This document shows positions 1 through 11,995 of a DNA stretch of 64,000 nucleotides, piece after piece. The position numbers and the translations under genes were made by a program. This DNA comes from Tubiluchus corallicola (Eukaryota > Priapulida > Priapulimorpha > Priapulimorphida > Tubiluchidae): contig JAQGDQ010000069.1 of assembly GCA_030141605.1 (NCBI GenBank), positions 358,126 to 422,125 on the forward strand. The letters run 5' to 3'. How positions within the stretch are numbered: position 1 is the first letter of the stretch; each line of letters starts with the position of its first letter. The notes under the pieces are model-generated. The model saw only the letters and a program-made list of their open reading frames with translations. It searched no databases and was not told the origin of the DNA.

Positions 1-2
1 TA

Positions 3-634
3 GACCTTGATGCTGACGGGAAAAAGAAGGGCAAAGCTAGTTTTGTAAGTGTTTATATGCCCCAACCTCAGCAAACATTAGGTCGAATTCTGAAATTACT
101 GTGTACCCAAAATCTCGTTTTTGTTTCATTTGCAAAATAAATATTAATCTTTGTTTTTTATACTGAGCACGTAGAAAGCAAGGGAACAATTTTTTCTGTA
201 TCCATAGCTAAAATTAATCCCATTCCAGTTTTTTTATACTGTCGGAGCACTTTTGTGTAGACAGCCGGATCGCTTGTATGAGGCAACTGACGGTAACCAA
301 ATATTGTTAGATCACATTAGTTATTGCTTGATTATTGTTTTAGGATGCATTAGGACATGAGGAGGGAGCGGGAGCACCATGTATGAAATGTGGAAAAGGA
401 TGTGCTGGATTAGATCTGCATTACTGGAGGTACAGCATACTAATACTTGAACTGTGTGAAAATAATTTTCCTGGAGGAATGACTGCTTTTATTTGACAGC
501 AGCGTAAATAGCTTTGATTTTTTTCACCCCACAGTGTAAAACACTTACAAATTTAATTTTTTTCTATGAAGTTTCAGGAATTATTGATTCAGTTGATTAA
601 ATTTTTACTTAGTTAGTTGATGGACTTATTAGTC

Positions 635-716
<82 letters not shown>

Positions 717-2239
717 CTGGTTGACTAGCTGAATGGGCAAACTTTAGTTAACTTACTCATTGACATTACTGTGTTAAATCACAAAGTGCCCCATCTAGAT
801 TGCTGCCTTGAATGTTTTCTCTCTTTAGTAACGAAACATTATTCCTTTTTTTGTGTTCCACCATGCACTATTGAGTTGTTGCTGTAAATTGCATGCAACA
901 GGATTTATTGACTCTGTTCACAAATAGAGGAATCAAAAAATTCACTGTATCAGTTCTTGACTACAAGAAGCTACATCTAACTTTCTCTATTCCCCAATTT
1001 GGAACATATTTCGCAACATTTTGAATAGAGATTTTGAAAGCAGGATTTCAAATTTTGGTTGGAACATAAAAGTTTTTGTACTGTAGTTCTTGTACATTGC
1101 ATTGTATGACATTGTTTAACGGCTTGTGACAGAGTAGTTCTTTTCACGTAAAAACACAGTGGGGCTTAGATTGTAGCTTATTGTAGATTACGGATTGTTT
1201 CGCAATTCTGAGTTCATAAAAGTCGAAACCCAAGTGCGAGAATTGTTGTATCCGTTTCCATAGTGTGTACACAAGGATAATCCCGTGTGAAATCGGATCA
1301 CTTACTGCTTTACAAACATGACATATTCGCTTTGTTAACCAGTTGGGAGCTTAAAAGACAGATACACTTTCATCAAAAGCAGTAAAGTAGCTCAGTTTGA
1401 AATCTCCTGAGGAATTTGTGTTTTTGCACCTTGAACAATATCTTCTGGTAGACATTACCTTCAGTGTTAATTAACACTTCAGACAGTATAAGCCAATATG
1501 TCTTAAAAAGCCGTAGTAATTCTACTTGAAGTTACTATTTGCATAAATAATTGCAGTTTTCATGAAGAAATTGGAGGGATATGTGATGACCCATTGTTGT
1601 TCCTGTACATAATTCATAACTTCTGTTCTATAAAGTTTAGTAGCTCTTTTACCTATTTTTAGTGAAAAAAACTTATCCTAGCATGCCAGTTTCACATTTT
1701 GTAGTTTGAAACTTGTAGATACTCATATGAAGTTATCAGTTTTCTATTCATTGTTAGGAAGCAATTTTTCCTTGTGTGACTTGAAAGAGCAGGTAAAATT
1801 TTACAAGCTTAGCCTTTCATACTGTGTGAGAACCAGTTGTCTGAGCTAGCATTGTAACTAACATTTTGGCCTAATTAATATTCTTCTCGCTTGCCTTGGT
1901 ATTACCTGAAGAAGTGTCCCAGTTTTTGCACACAATAGCACACCTGTAATTATCTAAACTTTACCAGTTCAAGCAAATTGCTACAGTAAATTATTATACC
2001 GAGAACTCGTTTGTGTTGCGTGCATTTATACAAACTTGTTTGGCGCTAATTGGCATCGTCTGAAATTTAATTATTTTCAAACCTTCATTTTAATATTTTC
2101 TTGCATATTAATACTTACTTCCTCCATTTGTTTGCAAGTAAAACCTGTAGCACTATTTTGCATGATATAAGTATCTAAATTGTGTCGCACTTCCCTCTAT
2201 TTCTTTCTCTCTGTCTCTCCCTCTCTGTCTGTCTGTCTG

Positions 2240-2285
<46 letters not shown>

Positions 2286-2292
2286 TCCCTCT

Positions 2293-2333
<41 letters not shown>

Positions 2334-5300
2334 CCTCTCTCTCTTTCTCACTCTTTTTCTCTGTTCATTTCCTAGCTCACATCCTAACACCACTATAGCA
2401 TAGTTTATGGAGGTCGTCAATGAATAATAGCTGCCATTTCATTATAAGCGCCGCTGTTAACATGGCCGTTTAATGAGCTACCAATATTGATTGCTCTGAT
2501 AATTAATTAATTGCAGTGGTTGCAATTCAGCAGCACAAGTGATTTTGCTCGTTTACTGTACTCTAATGTATCAGTAGTAATTAATTTGCTGGCTTCCCAG
2601 GCTCATTGTTATTCTGTAATGGTAGTGTTGTGGTGTGAGTAATACCCAGCTAAGCCAAAGAAAAAATCAATAAATTAAGCTTGGTCATTCTGTGTCACCT
2701 CTGTATGTGATGATCTACGAATGAATTATACGTGGACGAATTATCTAAGGGAAAAATATAGGATTAAATGCATGAATAAATGATAGAAGAAATGAATACG
2801 GGAAAGAATGATTAAGATATGCTAAATACATGGCAATTGATCGCCGATATGGATTAGCAGGACACGTTCTCCATAAACCATAAATTTCTATGTCTTGTGG
2901 TTTGGAAATCGATCCTATAACTTATATTTCATTAGGAAGGATAGTAACAAGATTCATTCAGTATTTTACCCAGTTTTTGCGTTATTCGTTCATTTACCCA
3001 CTCAGTCATTCCGTCACTCTGTCAGTCACTGCTTTTGTTAGTTGGTTGCACACGTAAATTCATTTTAATCAGGAAAATCTGCAAAAACTGCAAATGTCCA
3101 CGAGAAGATCACGACGTCAAACAGACAGTCGACCCGGGCGTGAAGCGGATAGGAAAACTGTTCGACCGCATGCCGTACGACCCACATGGACAGAGAGCGC
3201 CTCTTGGAAGGGTCACTATTGAAGATGAAGATGAGGTCACTGGGAAAAAGTCAAGAATCACTTTTGACTGGATACCACCCGGATCAACAGCAGACTTGGT
3301 AATTTATGATCTCTGTGTTTCTATTAAGAATAGCATTGTTTTTTGTTTTTGGCAGATTTATTTCAATATAATAAATTTTGCTTTGTGGAGATTCTATGTG
3401 ATTTTATTCATAAGGAAATGGAAAAAACCTGGCATTAATATTCTTGAGTAATTTATGGTGCCACCAAGTGTTCACATTGGCATGATTGCTAACTAGTTAC
3501 ATTAATCCTAATACAATAAAGCAGGGGGGTGTGCAAATTGCGGCCCGCGGGCCACTTGCGGCCCGCCGAGAGAATTTGTGTGGCCCGGGCGATTAATTGA
3601 GTGTATCCAGCTGAAGTCCGTACCACGATCCCAAAGATAGTGTGGGTAGTTTTTTCTACTAGATCAGATGCCATTAACCCTTACAAGACGGTTGTAGCTT
3701 AATAACACTACTACACAGACTGCGTGATACACATTACTAATATGCATTGTAATGAAATTACCACTATCTGTCCTGAAAGTAGAAATATATGGTTTGTAAT
3801 ATAAATTTTAATAACTTCTGAAATAGTTTCTTGAGTTTAGTAGTAATGATGTACGCAGGTCGGGTGCAAAAAAAATCGTTATTAGGCCTTTCTGTATTTG
3901 GCTCCTTGATCAAACTGCCTGTGGTCCGCAGGAATTGCGGGAAAGTTTAATGTGGCCCGGCTAGTCAGATAATTTGCACACCCCTGTAATAAAGGAATAA
4001 AAAATCTTAGCTATGCATTTCAATGAATGTGAGACCTTCTGCACAAGCAATAATAGCAGTTAGGACCTTAGAGTAAATGGCTTCACTTGTTTTCTCAAAT
4101 CTTGGAGTGTTGCACATAGCATATGTAAGTCATATAGGGATAGTCATGCTAACGGATTTGTTACCATGTTAACTAATGAATATTACTCTTTGAGAGCAAG
4201 TTTTGAAACAAAATATTTTCCTAGTGACTGCTGTTGCGTATATTATTTTGTAAATTTTTATCTTACGTTGTCCTCTTTCTAGCATAAGCTATCATTATCT
4301 ATGTGTCTCAGTAAATAACACACAGGTTTAAGAACACTGCTGTTATAAGTTGTTTAGCACCCAAATGTTAAGAGTTGAGGAGAACCTGCCACAATCCACC
4401 TGGGTTTTCTCGTTATGATTCGTCTCTTTGTTGTTTTTTCATTGTTGAGTTTGAATTTTTCTTGTATCCAAGAATCGACTTTCTCTTAAATTGACATTTC
4501 ATTTATTTGCAGGCAAAACGATACATGGACATGTTACCTCCTGAAAATCAACCAGTCGCGGGCACCCTCGGTGCCAAAAACCGAAAAAAGCAGATCGAGA
4601 AACAGCTGCCGAACCACGACATGGACCATGAGGCATGTCATGCCTTGTCCGACCAGGAGAAACAGAACATGGCAGATTTCGTAGACATGTACAAGAAACA
4701 TGCGGTCGGGATTGGACAGATACAGGAGCGCGATGAAGACGATGAACAGAAATGGGTAATTTTTTAAATTTTGTAATCGTTTTTTTATTTGAGATGTAAA
4801 ATCAACAACAGCTTCATGTACAAGCTGGATCTTGTTGCAAAATAGTTTTAAATAGTGGAATGAAACTTTAAATATTTGACGGAATCATTGCTTATTTTTT
4901 AACGTGTGAGATTTCCTTGTTTTAAGGCCTGCAATCGTTGTCATGATGAAATGTTTCCTGGAGATGTGGCCGTGTTTGCTGACCGTGCGGGGAAAGATTG
5001 TTGTTGGCATCCAAAATGCTTTGTGTGCAGGTAAGCATAGAATTGCCATACCTTTGCACTCTATTCTTATATTCAAATAACAACTGTGTACTGAAGATTT
5101 CAAATTTGTTATTAGGCTATATTTATTTTGTTTTACCTAGCCTGTTAACTTGCTTAAAGGGTTGACATACGGATGGGTTGTCTGCACACTGTTGCAATGA
5201 GAAACAACTTTTTGTGTAGACCCTTCACTGATAATAATTGTACAGGAGTGGATAAGGTTTAAGAAATTTCTTGGGCAGAATCTGCCAAAATTTTCTTCAT

Positions 5301-8300
5301 CTTTTTAAGTGCACAAGATTGCATTACTACTTTTAAACAAATTTTATGCAACATCTTGATGTTTGACATTTTTCAAGCTGTCAGATACTTGTAAACTAGT
5401 TTTTCTGAGTTTCTAAAATGGACTAGATTATATGATATACAAAGCAGAAAGCTTTGATTCATCGTTACAAATATTTGGGACAATTAATTTGTTATATTAC
5501 AGCTCATATCATTGTCAGTGTTATTATAATATTAACAGTGTTATTGTAATTATAACTAAGGGTTATTAATGCAAATTGTTAATAATCAGTCATCATTTTT
5601 GAATTGCTTTAATTAAAATTTGTTACACTTGTTTTCTTTAGTACGTGTAATGAACTCCTAGTTGACTTAATATACTTCTATAAAGATGGTCAGGTTTACT
5701 GCGGTCGTCATTATGCAGACAAGATCAAACCTAGATGTGCGGCATGTGATGAGGTTAGTCTTAGTAGCTATTTTGTCTATTCTCGGTTTAGAAACTAACT
5801 TTAATTTTGCATGGTTTTTCATATTGTTTATATTTTATTTTTTGAGCGATGCGAATCTTTCAGCGTAGTAGTAAAGATTTGATTGTAATGAGCTTTCAGT
5901 GCATACAGGGTGAGGTGGGTGTATCTGACTTGTGTATATATGTGTGTCTATGTTGCAAAGGTTTGTGAGTCAACTTCCACTGTTGAATGTATGAATTCTA
6001 AGGTAGTGATATATCACTGTCACATAGATGGCTCTGATTGACAATGTACTACTGAGATGTGATCTCAGACCTACTCTGCTTTGTTCAGCCAATAGTAAAG
6101 TGTGCAAACTGTGCTGAAAAGTTAGATCCTGGGTTCAAAATTTGCTTGGCTAAGTTGACTCACAGTTTTTCTGTGGCTTCTTTTTTCAATTAAAGGACAA
6201 AGCAACATTCATTGTATTTTAGTATACACTGCACAGGGAATGTTGAAATTACTGCATAGTATGTGCACATAAAATGCTTTGTTTAAAAATGCAAAAGAAA
6301 TTTCAATCAATCTCTTGCCAAATGAACCTTGCTGCAGGTATATTTGAAAAACAGGTTCTGCAGTGCATTCAGAAGTTCCACTATTCTAGCTAATTAAATC
6401 TTCTTGTTTAATTATGTTTACGTAAAAACTAGTCATTGGATCCATTACCAATCACTTTAAAGTGCTTACATACCTTTATACCACAGGATTGTACCCCAGA
6501 ATACATAAGTGATACACATAATATAATTACAGATATGTGTGAAGTTCTGCAAGGCTGCGAGCTTGCAGTAGGTTCCAGGCAGATTACTTAGCTTATAGAC
6601 TTCAGTTTTACCTTGTTAAAATAATTATTCTGTTTCTTAGTTGGCATTAAGTAACAGAGTTGTAAATTAGTATGTAATCGTCGATAACTGGTTTTCATTA
6701 CGTAGTGGATAACAGAATTCATCAAAAAGCAAAAACCTTATAATAATAATGTCTCTTTTAATTTTTTGGATTGCTTGTAGCTGATAGTGGCAACTGTAGA
6801 TGCAAAATAAATTGCTCACTCACCTAGCGGGGTATTTGTTTGTATTGGATGATAACCAGGTGATACCACTCTTTGTCCAAGCATGAAATGATCGGGACTT
6901 TAAGTTGATTTTACTAACTACACGAGGTGTTGATCACAATGTTACTACTGAAGCTTTCTAACATTTTTCTCAGATATATAAATAAATTCAGCTTCCCGAG
7001 AGACTCGTCTTTTTCTTTAACTGGCCGTTAAGTTAATTGTTGTAAGACTGGTGTTTCCCTTAATATGTGTGCAAAGGTGCACATGTACATGTGTACATTT
7101 TCCTTTATAAACAAGACATGCCATAAATTGTTCATGCATCAGGTAGATCTGTTTATATTGACAGATTTTGCACAAAATGCCTTTTCACTACTTTTTGGCT
7201 TTTTATGGATATCAGTTTAGATTTAATCATTTCACAATTATTCGGTGTATTTTATATTTTTAACATTTCTTGATTTTATAAATGCTAACTTGTGTGTGTT
7301 TGCGAACTTTAATTATCATTTTTTTACTGAAAAAGCGCACTTTTCTGCTGAAAGCACATTCCATTGTATATGTACATGAAAGCACATGAACACGTACATG
7401 GTAAAGAGAACAATAATCAATATCTTGTTCAAACTTTACTTGAGCTTACCACCTAATGTGTAAAGTTTGATAAACGTGGTGCTTTTTTGCATCTGCACGA
7501 CGTCTTTACTAATTCTAAGACTGGTTCATATTAAGTTATGCAGTCATTTTTGATAACTTTACTGAAGTCTAGAAACTACAAGCACACATTTAGTACACTC
7601 AGTGTACGATGCACTTAAATAAGCTTTTGCTTTTATAGTTAATTTTTGCTCGAGAGTATACTCAGGCTGAAGAACAGAACTGGCACATCAAGCATTTCTG
7701 TTGCTGGGCTTGTGATACACCTCTAGGAGGTCAGCATTATGTGGCTAAAGAGAGCAAACCTTACTGTCTCAAATGTTACGAGGACATACTAGCAAAGGTA
7801 AGCTAAGACTTACATAATTGTTGGTGTTTAGTCAAGGTTGCTTTGGAATGGTGAAACAGACTCTAGATTTGTATACATGTTTTAGACTATGCATTTGTTT
7901 AATACGGTATGTACTCTTATGGGTATTGAGCTTGTTATTGATTGTGGGAACTAATAATTTAAATTTATTGTCTCTTCTTTGTTCATCATTGTACCTTTCA
8001 AATAGCTATGTATATGATTCCTTATACTACTGTCATTTTTCAGCATAATGCAGTCTAATTTCTGGTTTTAATGCTATTAAGCGACTGTGTGCCTTTTCGT
8101 GGAGTTCTTTTGGAATCTTCCTTTACTAAGAATTGAAAGAAGGGATATAGTTTTGTTTTGTGCGCTAATTTTTCAATACCTGAAGAATAACTCGTTAAGA
8201 ACAACATTTTGTTTCTCCAAACGTGTCTTATTCAGTTTTCTTACCTGACAGTAAGTAACAAAATGATTTAAATTGAATGTTTCAGAGCTGTCTTACGTGT

Positions 8301-8492
8301 AATAAGAAGATTCCGGCTAATGTGCAACGACTCAGTCACAAGGATTTACACTGGCATGCAACGCCAGAGTGTTTCGCTTGCTCGTGCTGTCAGCAGAGTC
8401 TCCTCGACAAGCAGTTCATGGTGAAACAAGGCCTCATCTTTTGCAGCGTCAAGTGCAAACGAGAAATGATGAAACACGTCACCTCCGTGTAG
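3..8492 (+). CDS. TES: Testin (PET + three LIM domains), 5'-partial, eight exons
   Basis: Cytoskeletal scaffold; in vertebrates testin acts at focal adhesions and stress fibres with zyxin and Mena/VASP (family knowledge). Exons: (window edge) 3-44, 344-429, 3073-3298, 4513-4755, 4927-5030, 5642-5753, 7639-7797 and 8286-8492 with TAG stop; all internal junctions are GT-AG and the phases join into 392 residues. Visible residues 15-52 form the Cys-rich N-terminal segment (CMKCGKGC, then RKICKNCKC). The PET domain covers about 90-195 (ARYMDMLP-like AKRYMDMLP, then a [12 protein letters not shown] core). LIM1 starts at C201 (CNRC...HPKCFVCSTC...CGRH), LIM2 at C266 (CAAC...[10 protein letters not shown]...CLKC) and LIM3 at C326 (CLTC...CFACSCC...CSVKC), each with its zinc ligands. 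Vertebrate testin is about 421 residues, so perhaps 20-30 N-terminal residues lie upstream. The first exon may begin at 4, because bases 1-3 read TAG. Order and spacing favour TES over Prickle. Confidence 0.95.
636..716. repeat. (TTGA)n microsatellite in TES intron
   Basis: About 20 tandem copies of a four-base TTGA unit with one GG interruption near 683. It lies in the 2.6-kb intron between the exons ending at 429 and starting at 3073; I see nothing else gene-like in that intron apart from the CT tract. Confidence 0.95.
2195..2370. repeat. (CT)n polypyrimidine tract in TES intron
   Basis: Long CT-rich simple repeat with CTGT and CTTT interruptions. It creates open Leu/Ser-rich (+) and Arg/Glu-rich (-) frames of low complexity that are not genes. 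The strand bias is polypyrimidine on the transcribed (sense) strand. It lies about 700 bases upstream of the acceptor at 3071-3072, too far to be that exon's own polypyrimidine tract. Confidence 0.95.
3522..3986. mobile_element. hAT-type non-autonomous DNA transposon (MITE) in TES intron
   Basis: A 465-bp element bounded by inverted ends. The left end reads CAGGGGGGTGTGCAAATT and the reverse complement of the right end reads CAGGGGTGTGCAAATTATCT. The flanks are CAATAAAG (3514-3521) and TAATAAAG (3987-3994), an 8-bp target duplication with one mismatch. CAGGGGTGT-type ends, 8-bp duplications and subterminal GGCCCG motifs (also repeated inside the element) are typical of hAT elements. No transposase frame is present, so it would depend on an autonomous relative. 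It sits in the intron between the third and fourth visible TES exons and does not touch the splice sites. Confidence 0.88.
6085..6200 (+). mobile_element. Possible tRNA-derived SINE remnant in TES intron
   Basis: The stretch contains a Pol III B-box-like GGGTTCAAAATTT at about 6131 and a downstream TAAGTTGACTCACAG segment that resembles TAAGTTGACTAACACC in the better-preserved SINE copy near 57000. I cannot define an A box or a target duplication. The rest of this 1.9-kb intron (5754-7638) shows nothing gene-like. Confidence 0.3.
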
Positions 8493-11400
8493 GCTCTCAT
8501 TCATATTTAGTAGCGAGTTCTGTCGCTAGATGGCTCTGGAGCTTTATAGTACTTGCCAGCTAACTGCAGTAGCATTTCAGCTAATGAGATCTTATTGGCA
8601 TAGTTGTTAATTTTGCTTTTTAGTTTTGTTTGTCTAATTTGTCAGGGTAGTAGATTGTTTTTCCTTTATTTTATCATTTCAATGAAATATTTTCTTTTAG
8701 ATTTTATTATTTTCCTTTAAATTTATTCTAAATGGTTTAAAAGTATCTAGTATACAGTACTTTTATGTTTCTTTTTGGTCAATGTTGAAAAAAATGATAA
8801 CTGTTAATCCTTTTATAGTCATCTCATTTTCAATTAACTGGCAGCTAGCCTAAGCTCCAGAGTCGTTGGCTCTTTTGTTCTTCCATCTTTATTCTGTTTC
8901 TACTAGATGCTCTTGTGTTTTTATACTGACATATACTCACTACTTTTGATTGAGTAGCATTTGTGCACTGGTACTTACTGTTCTTTCCTTTATTGTATTT
9001 CAAAAGGCACTTATAATCATCTGATTTTATTAAAACCACCCTCAGTAATGCCTGCTCAGAAATTGTTGTGCATAAATTATTTTTTTCCATTTAAAGAACA
9101 AAACAATCATAGTACCAAGGACTACGTTTCATAGTTTCTTGTAAGATACTCCTTTGATTAATGTAAATGTAAAAAATGTGAATTACTGTTGTATGTTGTA
9201 TTGCTTGGAATGTTCTCCTCAAAAGACAACCAGTTTAGATTCGTGTTTGTTGTTCATTACAGGGAATCATGTAAATATGTAACTGAGTATGTAGATTCAG
9301 AGAGCTTGGCAGAGGCTATTGAGTTTCTCTAACACTTACTGGCTTACTAACTATGGACTCTTTTCTTTCTGGTTTCATTTCTTACTTAACTTGTAATTCT
9401 ACTCACATATTTGCATTTTTGTTTCATAACTTACTTTTACTGAACGTAGGTCCTGTTGTTGATTATTTCATATTTTATTTACTCATGCCATAAGATTGTT
9501 TATTTATTGATGATACGAACCAAGTGATAGCATATAACCAGCCGGCTACCTATCACACACACACTTAAACTTTCTGCTTTATAGAGAAGGGGAGACACCT
9601 ACCAGTGAGCACTAACCGATGTCACCCTCTGCCTGCGCTGTGGTGTACTAAATTTTCACTGCCAGAAGACCGGCTGCGGAAGCACAGTATTATATGTACA
9701 GCACGACCACAAAGACGCAGTTGCTTGGCTAACTTTGCTGTGGATTTTTATTTAGTTGACGGCACCTGTAGTAGTTTGCTTAGTCTGAAAAAATCAGCTT
9801 TTTTAGCTTATAAATTAGTAGCATAGTTAAGTTGGTATGCAATTTTTTTTTTAAATTCACAAGTATTCTGTTTAGTGGCAAAATTATTTTTCAGGTTTTT
9901 TTTCAATATTATAATGGAAATGACTACACCAACAGTTTAATTGTTTTAACATGCATATTATCATTTATAGTTTGTTGATATCAAAAGGCAGTTGACATTA
10001 GAGGAATATTAACTCTTCGTCATTTATGCCAATGTATTTTTATGCTTAAAAACATTTTTATTTCATGGCATTCAACGTCAAGAAATTTTACTATATACTG
10101 CTTTTTTAGCTTACCACTTACTAACATTATTATGCGCAAGTTTATTTTGCAATATTATTCATTATTTTATTTTGCTCATCTGATGTAGACAATTCAGGAG
10201 GGTTTTCGTCGAATTTTATGTGCTTTAGTTATATTGGAACAGATTTTTTAAGTTTTCTTACATACAATATGCAACTGTGCTTCCTGTAACTGTTCTCGGT
10301 AACATTCAAACACAAGTATAGTATCAATAGAACTCATATTAAGAAATTTGCAATTTTCGTAAACCAGTGAACAGCACATTTGTGGAAAAGATATTTATGG
10401 AAAATCAGTCTTGGCATCTGTTTAAAGTTTTTGATCGAGTTTGCCAGCTTACAGGTATTATTTGAAGCGCTGACAATGATGTTTTAATTCTGTAGAATGT
10501 ACAGCAATTGAATATATTGTTGTACGCTACAGTATTTGATTATTATATAATTATTTATTCTTTACAATCACACGTGATTCAGGACCAATGATATTGTTAC
10601 ATTCCAATTATTATTCCTTAATTTATATAATTCATTTATCTTGATTTAACTAATACTATACCTAGTACATTCCAGGATGTAATTGTTGTTTCATTCAATT
10701 AATTTTATTGAAGTAATCAATGCAGCATTCCAAAATTTGTCAGCATCTTGTATGTTCAACAGCTGATTTCTGAAATCAGTTTCAATGAACGTTTTTAATT
10801 TATTTAAGAAGCTGAAATTTATCCTATTTTTGAAATTGATTTCAATAATTAGCACGCGTTCCACACATATTCATATTTGTTAAACTTAATTGTAAATGTC
10901 CTGTATTTTAATGCTACATGTATGATATGATAGCTATTTTACTTTTATATTACTTTGCTGTAACACTACCATAATATATAACATTTTTGCTTAAAATTTA
11001 CTATTTACTTTTTTAGTGCAGCTGTGCTTACTTGTCAAAATTTGTGCTGCAATCTACTGGCCAGAAAAAAGTATTCATTTTTATATAATAGATTTACTGA
11101 AAACAGCTATAATTAGGATGTAATTTTCGGCTCTTTTAAAAACAATAGAATGTCAAACTTCAGCTGCTTTACTTTGTTTATTCAAACCCACTTTAAATAC
11201 TCTTACAGGTCCATATATATCTGTAGATTCAGTATTTGCATTTTAAACTTGTTTTAGCAATACGAGGTGATTGTTGTTTGCAACAGTATATTCTTTTCAA
11301 GTAATTTAATTAAGTAATTAAAGGAACAGGATATGGTGGTAGAAGATGTTCAATAGCAATATAATGATTATATATTTTCTTGCATAAAACAGATTTCACT

Positions 11401-11799
11401 GCTTAATGAATCGTATAATAACTTGACATTGCATTTAAGGCCTACCAATTTGCAATCTTATTTTATGCATAAGCTCATATTGTGGATGTTCTTATTTATT
11501 ATAATTTGTTTAAATGTACCATCGAACAATTTTGTGTATTGATTTGTTGTGTGCTTTTTTATAGTGAGATTGAAAAACTAGCAGTCACGGTTTCAAATTT
11601 CTGTTGTTGGTGTGTTGAATCTTCACTCCTTGTGTCATCCATGTTTTTCATAGCTTTCAGCCATTTTAGTTTTTTCATTGTCCAACATGGTCCAATACTT
11701 GTCTCCTGATTTATTGTGAATTTTCATGATGCTTCTTAAACATCTATGAAATTTGTTTGCTGGCTTAGCTAGTTTAGATTTGACATTCTTTATACATGT

Positions 11800-11995
11800 G
11801 TGGAAATATAGCTGAATTGTTATGGTGTACATTCACCCGCAAAGTTAAGCAACACTGGTCTTTGGTGTCAAATGAATGGGTGATTGTGGGAAAAACTGCT
11901 TTTTGGCAGTTTCATCTCTCATATGATTCCAACTATTTCAGCCATTCAGCAAGGATGTACACATGTCGAAACCCGGGTAAAATACCTTAACGAGT
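11800..11995 (+). mobile_element. Diverged copy of a tRNA/5S-like SINE
   Basis: It resembles the element at 56962-57247 in order. The head GTGGAAATATAGCTGAATTG parallels the A-box head of the other copy. Next come GTTAAGCAACACTGGTC and AATGAATGGGTGA, both close to the internal region of 5S rRNA. Finally ATGTACACATGTC at about 11955 is shared exactly with the other copy. Ends and target duplications are not clear. It lies in the TES 3' flank. Confidence 0.5.

Noticed and set aside
636-716. CRISPR-like or other spaced array
   Set aside because: Direct TTGA microsatellite without unique spacers; no spaced repeat array seen anywhere in the window.
11837-11900. Functional 5S rRNA gene
   Set aside because: Only part of 5S is matched, with many substitutions, and the same segment recurs inside a longer repeat at 57 kb; a SINE fits better.
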